From: a bacterium
GTDB lineage: Bacteria; Gemmatimonadota; Glassbacteria; GWA2-58-10
Reading direction: 5' to 3'
NCBI GenBank assembly: GCA_021372515.1
Contig: JAJFUG010000038.1
Coordinates: forward strand, 1 to 5,113
Length of the DNA: 5,113 bases
Shown: positions 1 through 5,113 of the stretch, piece by piece
Layout of the letters: each line of letters opens with the position of its first letter
Numbering within the stretch: position 1 is the stretch's first letter
Program-made: the position numbers and the translations under genes
The notes under the pieces: model-generated
Told to the model about the DNA's origin: nothing
Database searches by the model: none
The model's input: the letters and a program-made list of their open reading frames with translations, nothing else

Positions 1-692
1 GCGCTCTGGCTGATCTCGCTGGGCTGCGGGTTGACCTCCACCACCCGCGCACCGCAGCGCCGCGCCACCCACGGCAGCGAGGCCGCCGGCTGCACCAGGC
101 CCGAGGTCCCTACCACCAGCATCACCCGGCAACGCTCCGCGGCCCGGAACGCCTCGTCCAGTTCCCGCTCGGGCAACTGCTCGCCGAACCAGACTATATC
201 GGGCCGCAGGTAGGCCTCGCACTTCGCGCAGCGCGGCGGCTCCGCGACAGTCTCCGACTCGTCCTGCCAGTTCTCGTACATGCTGCAGAAATCGAAACAG
301 CGCACCCGCTCGATGCTCCCGTGCAGCTCCAGCACGTGCGCGCTCCCGGCGCGCTGGTGAAGGCCGTCCACGTTCTGGGTCACCGTGACCGTGCTGGGCA
401 GAACCCGCTCCAGCTCGGCCAGGGCGTAATGGCCGGGGTTGGGCTCGCACTGACGGACCATCCGGCGGCGCCAGGCGTACCAGTTCCAGACCAGGGCCGG
501 GTCGGACAGGAACCCCTCCACCGTGGCCAGTTGCTCCGGGCTGTATTTCTGCCAGAACCCCTCACCCGCCTCGCGGAAAGTGGGGATTCCGCTTTCGCGG
601 CTCACCCCGGCCCCAGTGGAGATCACAAGGCCACCCGAGGCGATCCATTCCGCCGCCCGCTCCAGGTCCGCCATGTCAAGCTCGGAGACCAT
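1..692 (-). CDS. cobB: NAD-dependent protein deacylase (sirtuin, CobB/SIRT5-like), 3' end cut by window edge
   Basis: Sir2-family enzymes remove acyl groups from lysines in cytoplasmic proteins, using NAD+ and releasing nicotinamide and O-acyl-ADP-ribose. About 230 residues are visible. They contain the NAD-binding GAGVSRESGIPTFR (27-40), TQNVDGLHQRAG (105-116) with Q106, N107 and D109, the catalytic His in LHGS (H124), the late nucleotide-binding segment GTSGLVQPAA (195-204) and VEVNPQ (218-223). Tyr72 and Arg75 in WYAWR fit the Y-x-x-R acyl-pocket signature known from CobB and SIRT5, which suggests activity on succinyl- or malonyl-lysine as well as acetyl-lysine. Zinc ligands would be C132, C136, C155 and C158; the first pair is CX3C rather than the usual CX2C. 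Typical proteins of this class have about 240-250 residues, so only a short C-terminal helix should be missing. ATG at 692 is preferred over the in-frame ATG at 674 because GAGAGGG lies 9 nt upstream. The family is certain; substrate preference is inferred. Confidence 0.95.
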   Translation of the reverse strand, partial: MVSELDMADLERAAEWIASGGLVISTGAGVSRESGIPTFREAGEGFWQKYSPEQLATVEGFLSDPALVWNWYAWRRRMVRQCEPNPGHYALAELERVLPSTVTVTQNVDGLHQRAGSAHVLELHGSIERVRCFDFCSMYENWQDESETVAEPPRCAKCEAYLRPDIVWFGEQLPERELDEAFRAAERCRVMLVVGTSGLVQPAASLPWVARRCGARVVEVNPQPSEISQS

Positions 693-709
693 CCTCGTCT
701 GCCCTCTCA
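693..709 (-). promoter_or_regulatory. Sirtuin ribosome-binding site overlapping the M50 protease stop codon
   Basis: On the minus strand, the TGA of the protease gene (709-707) runs directly into GAGAGGG (708-702), which sits 9 nt before the sirtuin ATG. A second GAGG (696-693) touches the ATG and is too close to serve as a Shine-Dalgarno site. The overlap implies that ribosomes ending the protease frame can reinitiate on the sirtuin, so translation is probably coupled. Confidence 0.6.
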
Positions 710-1780
710 GTCCAGGATCGGTGACGGCATGAAAGTGAGCGCGAGGATCAGGATACAGGTCAGGCCGATCAGCCTGCGCCCGCGGTCCAGCGGCACCTCC
801 TCATCCAGCACTGGCGGGTGCTGCACCCGGATCAGAAAGAATATCAGCACGCTCCAGAACAGCCAGCCCGTCCAGAAGAAACTTAACGCCAGCATGCCCA
901 GGAAAAAGGCGATGGCGATCCGCTTGTGCAGCCGGCCGAACAGGGCGTAGCCGATATGCCCGCCGTCTAATTGCCCCACCGGGATCAGGTTCATCGCCGT
1001 GACAAAGAACCCGATCCAGCCGGCGAACGCCACCGATGACATCTGCAGCACGGTCCCGGTCGGCTGCGGGCCCAGGATCAGGTGCGCCAGGCCCGCGAAC
1101 AGCAGCGAATGCCCCGGCTCGAAAAACCCGTTCCCCTGAGCGCCCCAGCTCGAATGCATCAGCCCCAGCACCACCACCGGCAGGCTGACAATGAAACCGG
1201 CCAACGGCCCCGCCGAGCCCACGTCCAGCAGCATCCTGCGGGTGAACATCGGCGAGCGCATCTTGATCAGCGCCCCCATGGTCCCGAAAATGAACGGCGG
1301 CGGCATGGGGATGAAATAGGGCAGGCTCACGTCCATGCCGTGACGGCGGGCGGTGAAATAGTGCCCCAGCTCGTGCACCAGCAGGATCAGCATGATCGAG
1401 CCGCTGAACGGCAGGCCCAAAAGGATGTCCGCGGGCCGGGCCAGAAGGTCGGCGCCCTCGCGCAGCGCCCCGGCCAGCAGCGTGCTGGCCACCGTGGCCA
1501 CGAACAGCCCCAGGTGCACCGCCCAGTTGTAGCGGCTGCGCACTCCGCTGCTGCTCAGGGTCAGCCAGGTCTCCTCGCCCACCCGCTCGAAACTGTAGCG
1601 CCCGGTGAAAGAGCTGAGCGCCCGCGTGATCTGCTCCTGCATCCCGGCGAACCGGGGCTTCAGCACCCCGCGGATCACCTGCTCGTTCTGGTAGTCCAGC
1701 ACGCGGTAACGGCTGTAAAGCCCGTTCAGATAACCCTCCAGCTCCTGCTGCGCCGGGTCGTAATAGCCGAAATAGTCCAC
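707..1780 (-). CDS. Site-2-protease family (M50) intramembrane zinc metalloprotease, 357 aa
   Basis: A polytopic membrane protease of the S2P/M50 family. Such enzymes cut substrate transmembrane helices or membrane-near segments, often to release a regulator or clear membrane proteins; the substrate here cannot be told. Zinc and catalytic motif HELGH (136-140; ligands H136 and H140, catalytic E137) and the second motif NLIPVGQLDGGH (264-275), whose D272 would be the third zinc ligand, are intact. Other family marks are SLPYFIPMP (152-160), GTMGALIKM (166-174) and GSAGPLAGF (188-196). Seven or eight hydrophobic segments lie at about 86-108, 119-141, 183-208, 225-238, 248-270, 286-318 (two) and 336-352. 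The first 85 residues form a soluble domain like that of EGY1-type S2P homologues. No PDZ domain is present, unlike RseP, so an RseP role is unlikely. The start is GTG at 1780, with GGAGG only 4 nt upstream; no better in-frame start follows before the conserved region. The gene is followed 14 bp later by the sirtuin. Confidence 0.93.
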   Translation of the reverse strand: MDYFGYYDPAQQELEGYLNGLYSRYRVLDYQNEQVIRGVLKPRFAGMQEQITRALSSFTGRYSFERVGEETWLTLSSSGVRSRYNWAVHLGLFVATVASTLLAGALREGADLLARPADILLGLPFSGSIMLILLVHELGHYFTARRHGMDVSLPYFIPMPPPFIFGTMGALIKMRSPMFTRRMLLDVGSAGPLAGFIVSLPVVVLGLMHSSWGAQGNGFFEPGHSLLFAGLAHLILGPQPTGTVLQMSSVAFAGWIGFFVTAMNLIPVGQLDGGHIGYALFGRLHKRIAIAFFLGMLALSFFWTGWLFWSVLIFFLIRVQHPPVLDEEVPLDRGRRLIGLTCILILALTFMPSPILD

Positions 1781-1885
1781 TCTGCCTCCACCCCTTGCCG
1801 ATAGTCCTCGCCCCGGAGCGGCGCCGCTTTCAATCAGCGCCCCGGAACCCCAGTCGCATTCTTCCTAAAATTATTCTTTTCCGGC
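1781..1885 (-). other. 105-bp gap between the NamZ-family gene and the M50 gene
   Basis: Reading the minus strand, the gap begins with an AT-rich patch that includes AATAAT (1875-1870), a 5/6 match to a sigma70 -10 box, but no fitting -35 box at 16-19 nt. It continues with a GC-rich part holding a 12-bp palindrome and a 9-bp direct repeat (TCCGGGGCG, 1846-1838 and 1817-1809), and ends with the GTG-start ribosome-binding site GGAGG (1789-1785). No stem-loop followed by a T-run is visible, so I do not call a terminator. The M50 gene may be read through from upstream or have its own weak promoter here. Confidence 0.5.
1817..1828. repeat. 12-bp perfect palindrome AGCGGCGCCGCT
   Basis: The twelve bases read identically on both strands, centred in the intergenic gap upstream of the M50 gene. 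It has no loop and no T-run, so it is a poor terminator. In DNA this rich in G and C such a palindrome can arise by chance; an operator role is possible but unsupported. Confidence 0.4.
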
Positions 1886-3091
1886 TCAACTGTACAGAAG
1901 ACAATCCCGGCGCGCCTCGCGGAAAGTGGTCTCCTCCTGCGGGCCGCCGCAGGCCGCCGCCACCTCATCGAACGCGGCCCCAGCCTCCACCAGGGAGCGC
2001 AGCCGGCCCGAACCGGACAGGATATCGATCGCCGGGATGTGCGCGACGAACTCGTAGGCCCCGGCCCGCCAGGCGAAACCCTCCGGGGCCAGGCGCTTCG
2101 CGGTGTGGACCACCGCCGCCCCGGTCAGGAAAGGACGGAACGCCGCGCGGTCGGTCACGTGAAGCTGCGCGCCGGAGCAAAGCTCGCCCCGGTGCTTGTC
2201 GAACGTGGGGATGAACCGCTGCGGGCGGAACCGCACTCCCGGCAAGCCCAGGCCGTTCAGGCTGTCGGCCAGGGCGAACTCCTCCAGATACGGCGCACCG
2301 AAGATTTCGAACGGCCGCGTGGTGCCCCGTCCCTCCGACAGGTTGGTGCCCTCCAGAAGGCACATGCCCGGGTAGACCAGGGCCGTGGCTGGCGTGGGCA
2401 TGTTGGGCGAGGGCATGATCCAGGGGGCCACGTACTCGAAAGCGTCCAGCGCGCGACTCCAGCCCGTCGCCCGGATCACTGTCGGCCGTGCGCCCACCCC
2501 GTGCGCGGCATGGAACCAGAGCGCCAGCTCGCCCACGCTCAGGCCGTGGCGCACCGGCAGCCCGGCGAACCGCCCGACAAAGGACTCGTAGCCCGGCTCC
2601 AGCGGCGGGCCCTCGATCAACTCGCCGCCCAGGGGGTTGGGACGGTCCAGCACGATTACCTCCACGCCTGCCTCGGCCGCCGCCTCCATCAGATAGGCCA
2701 GGCTGTAGCTGAACGTGTAGTAGCGGCTTCCGATATCCTGGATGTCGAACAGCACCGCCTCCAGCCCGGCAAGAAGAGCCGGGGCCGGACGCAGGGACTC
2801 GCTGGCCTGTCCGTAGAGGCTCACCACCGGCGCCCCGAAACGCCCCGCCGGGTCGCTGTCGCAGGGGGCCTGGTCCTGCTTCTCGGCGTACAGACCGTGC
2901 TCAGGCGAGAACACCACCGCCAGGCGCGCCCCGGTGCGCGCGGCCAGGGCACGCGGCCAGAACTCGTAATCCGCTGTCACCGCGGTCTGGTTGACCAGCA
3001 CCCCGACCCGCTTTCCCCTCAACCTTCCGTGCAACGACCGTTCGGCGAACAGACGGTCCGCGCCGCAGGCGATTGCTTTCACTCCACTCAT
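1886..3091 (-). CDS. namZ: DUF1343/NamZ family protein (GH171 exo-beta-N-acetylmuramidase type), 401 aa
   Basis: Characterised members of this family (Bacillus subtilis and Tannerella forsythia NamZ) release non-reducing terminal N-acetylmuramic acid from peptidoglycan fragments for cell-wall recycling. Family motifs appear in order: VGVLVNQTAV (29-38) in the N-terminal Rossmann-like domain, FSPEHGLYAE (61-70), DIQDIGSRYYTF (116-127), LDRPNPLGG (148-156), MPSPNMPTPATALVYPG (226-242) followed by the LEGTNLSEGRGTTRP segment (246-260), PTFDKHRG (295-302), LHVTDRAAFRP (310-320) and AIDILSGSG (354-362). Length and motif order are complete, so the gene looks intact. A GTG at 3121 would add ten residues and abut the upstream stop, but ATG at 3091 has GAGGG 5 nt upstream and is preferred. 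Neither start gives a signal peptide, although several studied homologues are exported, so a cytoplasmic role on imported muropeptides or sugars is possible. Family assignment is firm; exact substrate is inferred. Confidence 0.93.
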   Translation of the reverse strand: MSGVKAIACGADRLFAERSLHGRLRGKRVGVLVNQTAVTADYEFWPRALAARTGARLAVVFSPEHGLYAEKQDQAPCDSDPAGRFGAPVVSLYGQASESLRPAPALLAGLEAVLFDIQDIGSRYYTFSYSLAYLMEAAAEAGVEVIVLDRPNPLGGELIEGPPLEPGYESFVGRFAGLPVRHGLSVGELALWFHAAHGVGARPTVIRATGWSRALDAFEYVAPWIMPSPNMPTPATALVYPGMCLLEGTNLSEGRGTTRPFEIFGAPYLEEFALADSLNGLGLPGVRFRPQRFIPTFDKHRGELCSGAQLHVTDRAAFRPFLTGAAVVHTAKRLAPEGFAWRAGAYEFVAHIPAIDILSGSGRLRSLVEAGAAFDEVAAACGGPQEETTFREARRDCLLYS

Positions 3092-3101
3092 CGCTTCCCT
3101 C
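3092..3101 (-). promoter_or_regulatory. Ribosome-binding site that decides the NamZ-family start
   Basis: AGAGGGAAGCG precedes the ATG at 3091, placing GAGGG (3101-3097) 5 nt from the start. The competing GTG at 3121 directly follows the TGA of the transglutaminase-like gene and would need a ribosome-binding site inside that gene's last codons, where none is visible. Confidence 0.55.
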
Positions 3102-3121
3102 TTTCGGCTGCTATTTCTCAC

Positions 3122-4588
3122 TCAGGGCGCCACGCTCAAGGTCAGGCTTTGACAACGCGGATACTTGCCGCCCTCGGTAGTCTGCACCACGAACTCGCCC
3201 GGCTCCGTGAATGTGTGGCCAGCCTGGCGCTCCTGGCTCCAGTCCGGGCCCTCGGCCCAGCGCCAGCTCAGGCTCACCGGCGAGTCGAAGCGCCCGCCCT
3301 CCAGGCGCACCGTGTTGAGCCCCGGGGCCAGGTACGGCAGCGCGCCGGGGTTCAGCTCAAAGAATGTCACCAGCTCCAGGCCGGTCAGACCGGCGCCCTC
3401 GGCCAGGGTGATCCGCACCCGGTAGCCCGCGAAACTGCCCGCCACCGGCTCGCTGAACTCCGCCGCCAGGCTGTCGCCCGACTGTGCGAGGTTCAGCCGG
3501 CTCCACTTTTCACCGTCGCGGCTGAGCTCGACTTTCAGGCCCTTCCTGTTCCCGGACGCGGCCAGGGCGATCCGTCCGGCGCTCACCACATAGGGGCACT
3601 CCACGCCGAACACCACGCTCCCCGGCGCGCTCAGGCGCTGCTGCATCAGGGCCAGGGCCGGGTCGTGGGTCAGGTTGTCCCGCGCCAGAACGGCGTCCTG
3701 GTAGTGGTCGCTCCTCAGGTCCGGGCGGTAGACCATGCGTCCCCCGGCCCAGTGACGGTAGCAGGGGATGCCGTTCACTGTCGCCCGGTAGGGCTCGTAC
3801 AGCGGGAAATTTACGCTGTCCTTCTCATCCACCGGGCCGCAGGTGTGGTAGGGCCCGCACTCGAACTGCCAGGCCCCGTGCCAGTAGTGCTCGCCCGGCA
3901 TCCAGGACAGTAAAATGCTCTCGCCCCGGCGCAGGCTCAGCCGCCCGAACGGCTCACTGAGCTTGAGCTCCGGCCAGCCCGCATCCAGGGTCCACTCGCC
4001 TGAGCCGCAGAACCAGCGCGGCGAGTCGCCGCAGAGAAGGAACCCCGGACAGGCGCGGCCCTCGGCCACGGCGTCGAAAGCCAGCGTGGTGTCGGCCTGG
4101 AGCTGGGCCACCGAGGCGATTGACGGCGGCGTGGAACGGTCGTAGACGTAGAAATTCATGTGCGGGTCCAGACAGTGCCAGGCGCCGCCGTAATTAACCT
4201 CGAGCATGTGGTGCGTGTCGTGGACCCAACTGCGGGACTCAAACCCCAGTCGCTTTAGCACCAGGGCCATGGGTGCGGTCTGGCGCAGGCAGCTTCCGTT
4301 GCCCAGCACGTTGACCATTTTGTGGAAATCCAGCGCCAGCTCCGAGGGCCCGTCCCCGTGGTAGATCACGCGGCGGTTCCAGTTGAACACGCCCAGCACT
4401 TTCTGCTCGTCTGTCATCCCGGGTCGGACCAGGTCGCGCGCGATCCGCTCGACCGAGGAACAGTCCACCGAGCGGTCGGTGCTCACCCACACGCCCTTCA
4501 CCCCGGCCGCGGACATCCCGGCTGCATTCAGACAAAGGAACATGGCTGACAGGATGACACAAGCCTGGAAACGCTGAATTGCCGGCAT
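3122..4588 (-). CDS. Exported transglutaminase-like protein with C-terminal beta-rich domains, 488 aa
   Basis: The N-terminus (MPAIQRFQACVILSAM, with hydrophobic stretch 8-24 and small residues up to about 29) looks like a Sec signal peptide with probable cleavage near SAA-G (about 26-29). A transglutaminase-like (papain-fold) core follows at about 45-150: Cys in NGSCLRQTA (C100), His in DTHHMLEV (H126 or H127) and Asp in CLDPHMNF (D141) give the Cys-His-Asp triad in the expected order. Bacterial members include proteases, amidases and crosslinking enzymes, so the reaction is unknown. Residues about 205-330 form a Trp/Tyr-rich region, and about 331-412 read like a beta-sandwich of the discoidin or carbohydrate-binding kind (VELSRDGEKWSRL, YRVRITL). 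The tail ends in further beta strands. Eleven cysteines follow the signal peptide, fitting disulfides in an exported protein. Start ATG 4588 has GGGAGAG 7 nt upstream; an ATG at 4660 would put 24 residues before the signal peptide. The stop lies 30 bp before the NamZ-family start, implying an operon. Confidence 0.85.
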   Translation of the reverse strand: MPAIQRFQACVILSAMFLCLNAAGMSAAGVKGVWVSTDRSVDCSSVERIARDLVRPGMTDEQKVLGVFNWNRRVIYHGDGPSELALDFHKMVNVLGNGSCLRQTAPMALVLKRLGFESRSWVHDTHHMLEVNYGGAWHCLDPHMNFYVYDRSTPPSIASVAQLQADTTLAFDAVAEGRACPGFLLCGDSPRWFCGSGEWTLDAGWPELKLSEPFGRLSLRRGESILLSWMPGEHYWHGAWQFECGPYHTCGPVDEKDSVNFPLYEPYRATVNGIPCYRHWAGGRMVYRPDLRSDHYQDAVLARDNLTHDPALALMQQRLSAPGSVVFGVECPYVVSAGRIALAASGNRKGLKVELSRDGEKWSRLNLAQSGDSLAAEFSEPVAGSFAGYRVRITLAEGAGLTGLELVTFFELNPGALPYLAPGLNTVRLEGGRFDSPVSLSWRWAEGPDWSQERQAGHTFTEPGEFVVQTTEGGKYPRCQSLTLSVAP

Positions 4589-4609
4589 GGGAAAGCTCTC
4601 CCGAAAGCG

Positions 4610-4621
4610 TTGTAATTTCAA
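4610..4621. promoter_or_regulatory. Imperfect 12-bp inverted repeat TTGTAATTTCAA (possible operator)
   Basis: The half-sites TTGnAA and TTnCAA are symmetrical, with one mismatched base pair position per arm. It lies 22 bp before the transglutaminase-like ATG and just downstream of the candidate promoter, where a bound repressor could block transcription. It is a short AT-rich site and could be chance. Confidence 0.25.
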
Positions 4622-4624
4622 CCG

Positions 4625-4640
4625 GTGTAAATGATTGCAC
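4625..4640. promoter_or_regulatory. 16-bp interrupted dyad GTGtAAatgaTTgCAC (possible operator)
   Basis: Five outer positions per arm are symmetrical (GTG-n-AA against TT-n-CAC) around a 4-bp centre, a layout typical of helix-turn-helix dimer sites. It overlaps the candidate -10 box and is three bases from the neighbouring 12-bp dyad. It is not an obvious CRP, FNR or LexA site. No regulator gene is in the window. Confidence 0.3.
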
Positions 4641-4691
4641 TCACAGAGGGCCTTATGCAAGGATATTCGGCGCGCGGGTGGCGGGAGGTGC

Positions 4692-5113
4692 TCACGGGAG
4701 GCCGGGCTGCGTGTCGTGCATGCGCAGGGCGCGCGCGCGCAGACGGTTAAGCTTGCGGTCCTTCTCGTTGTCGTTGCTCAGGATCAGGATTGCGTTGGCC
4801 CCGCGGTCGGCGGCCCGGCGCTGCAGATCGAACACCAGCTCGGTCTGGTCGTCCGGGTATTCGAGCTTGGAGTGGGTGGTCACTGTCCCCATGTTTTCGT
4901 AGCGTCGGCCCTTCAGCTCGGCCTCCGAGCGGAACACCTCCACCACGCCGTGGTAGGGCGGATAGCGCTGGTCGCCGCGGCGCGAGTAGTCGTCCCGGCC
5001 GGGCGTGGCCCCGGTGCGATCCGGCTGGCCGTCATAGGCGAAATTCATCCAGCTGCAGCCCACCAGCGGCAGAGCCAGCAGTAACAGCAGCGGGATAAGC
5101 TTCCTGACCGGGA
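4692..5113 (-). CDS. Small predicted lipoprotein, 5' end cut by window edge
   Basis: The open frame runs to the right edge without an in-frame start before it, so the start codon lies just outside. The visible N-terminus reads PVRKLIPLLLLLALPLVGCS: positive residues, a Leu-rich core and the lipobox LVGC. Signal peptidase II would cut before the Cys encoded at 5057-5055, leaving a 121-residue lipidated protein. Ser at +2 favours the outer membrane by the E. coli rule. After a polar, Gly/Asp/Arg-rich linker comes a small alpha/beta domain: GVVEVFRSE, YENMGTV, a helix, and AADRGANAILIL. The VxVF...YExxGxV...GANAIL layout recalls RcsF- or DUF4156-like lipoprotein domains, but I do not recognise a named family. 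The C-terminal tail is Arg-rich, with a (GC)6 run in its codons (4729-4740). A GTG at 5063 lies inside the signal peptide and is not the start. Function is unknown. Confidence 0.8.
   Translation of the reverse strand, partial: PVRKLIPLLLLLALPLVGCSWMNFAYDGQPDRTGATPGRDDYSRRGDQRYPPYHGVVEVFRSEAELKGRRYENMGTVTTHSKLEYPDDQTELVFDLQRRAADRGANAILILSNDNEKDRKLNRLRARALRMHDTQPGLP

Larger units (their letters stand above)
4589..4691 (-). promoter_or_regulatory. Intergenic control region with weak promoter candidate
   Basis: This 103-bp gap separates the lipoprotein stop from the transglutaminase-like ATG and has an AT-rich core (about 4607-4660) that contrasts with the coding DNA. A tentative sigma70-type promoter is TTGCAT (4660-4655), 18-bp spacer, AATCAT (4636-4631); the boxes match consensus at only 3/6 and 4/6 positions. 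Two inverted repeats lie at and downstream of the putative -10. The ribosome-binding site GGGAGAG (4602-4596) lies at its end. No terminator hairpin with a T-run is seen after the lipoprotein gene. Confidence 0.35.

Noticed and set aside
1082-1804. A 240-codon plus-strand open frame opposite the M50 gene
   Set aside because: Same antisense artefact: a Gln/His/Arg/Ala-rich product with no motif, fully opposite a gene whose HELGH and NLIPVGQLDGGH motifs are intact.
1809-1846. 9-bp direct repeat (TCCGGGGCG on the minus strand) flanking the 12-bp palindrome, resembling target-site duplications
   Set aside because: The repeats are only 29 bp apart in GC-rich DNA and enclose no transposon-like ends or gene, so chance is the simplest explanation.
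1861-1880. AT-rich patch after the NamZ-family stop as a terminator U-tract
   Set aside because: On the transcribed strand it is mixed A and T with at most four T in a row, and no stem-loop precedes it.
2039-3913. A 624-codon open frame on the plus strand crossing two genes
   Set aside because: It lies antisense to two genes with strong family motifs, its product is an Arg/Gln/His/Pro-rich low-information string with no domain, and long antisense frames are expected when third codon positions are rich in G and C.
4652-4678. Sigma54-type promoter around TTGCAT
   Set aside because: The GC of TTGCAT has CC, not GG, ten bases upstream, so the invariant -24 element is missing.
4729-4740. (GC)6 dinucleotide run, a possible slippage or phase-variation site
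   Set aside because: It is short and simply encodes part of an Arg/Ala-rich tail (RARAL) of the lipoprotein; GC alternation is common in such codons and the frame is intact.

Overview
The window is GC-rich (roughly two thirds G+C by eye) and every gene I can support lies on the minus strand, so transcription runs from high to low coordinates. A lipoprotein signal peptide with a Ser at +2, Shine-Dalgarno-like sites before most starts, and G/C-rich third codon positions suggest a high-GC bacterium with an outer membrane. The gene families are too widespread to name a phylum. Planctomycetota-, Gemmatimonadota- or candidate-phylum-like lineages are only a guess. There are no RNA genes, mobile elements, CRISPR repeats or phage genes that I can see.

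In the direction of transcription the layout is as follows. (1) The C-terminal part of a small lipoprotein, its start cut off by the right edge (4692-5113). (2) A 103-bp gap, the most AT-rich stretch of the window, holding two short inverted repeats and a weak promoter candidate. (3) An exported, cysteine-rich protein with a transglutaminase-like catalytic core and C-terminal beta-rich domains (3122-4588). (4) A DUF1343/NamZ family protein (glycoside hydrolase family 171, exo-beta-N-acetylmuramidase type), starting 30 bp later (1886-3091). (5) A 105-bp gap. (6) A polytopic site-2-protease-type M50 zinc metalloprotease with a GTG start (707-1780). (7) A sirtuin-type NAD-dependent protein deacylase 14 bp downstream, its 3' end cut off by the left edge (1-692).

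The genes form two tightly spaced pairs: transglutaminase-like + NamZ, and M50 protease + sirtuin. The first pair could serve cell-wall or glycoconjugate turnover, because NamZ relatives cleave N-acetylmuramic acid from peptidoglycan fragments, but the partner's substrate is unknown. The second pair looks translationally coupled, since the sirtuin ribosome-binding site overlaps the protease stop codon. I see no strong terminator between the pairs, so all four may share a transcript.

I do not see a clearly new defence or mobile system. The most interesting points are the uncharacterised transglutaminase-like protein and its pairing with a NamZ homologue that lacks a visible signal peptide, the dyad-symmetric sites in front of that pair, and a sirtuin that combines a desuccinylase-type Y-x-x-R motif with an altered zinc-ligand spacing.
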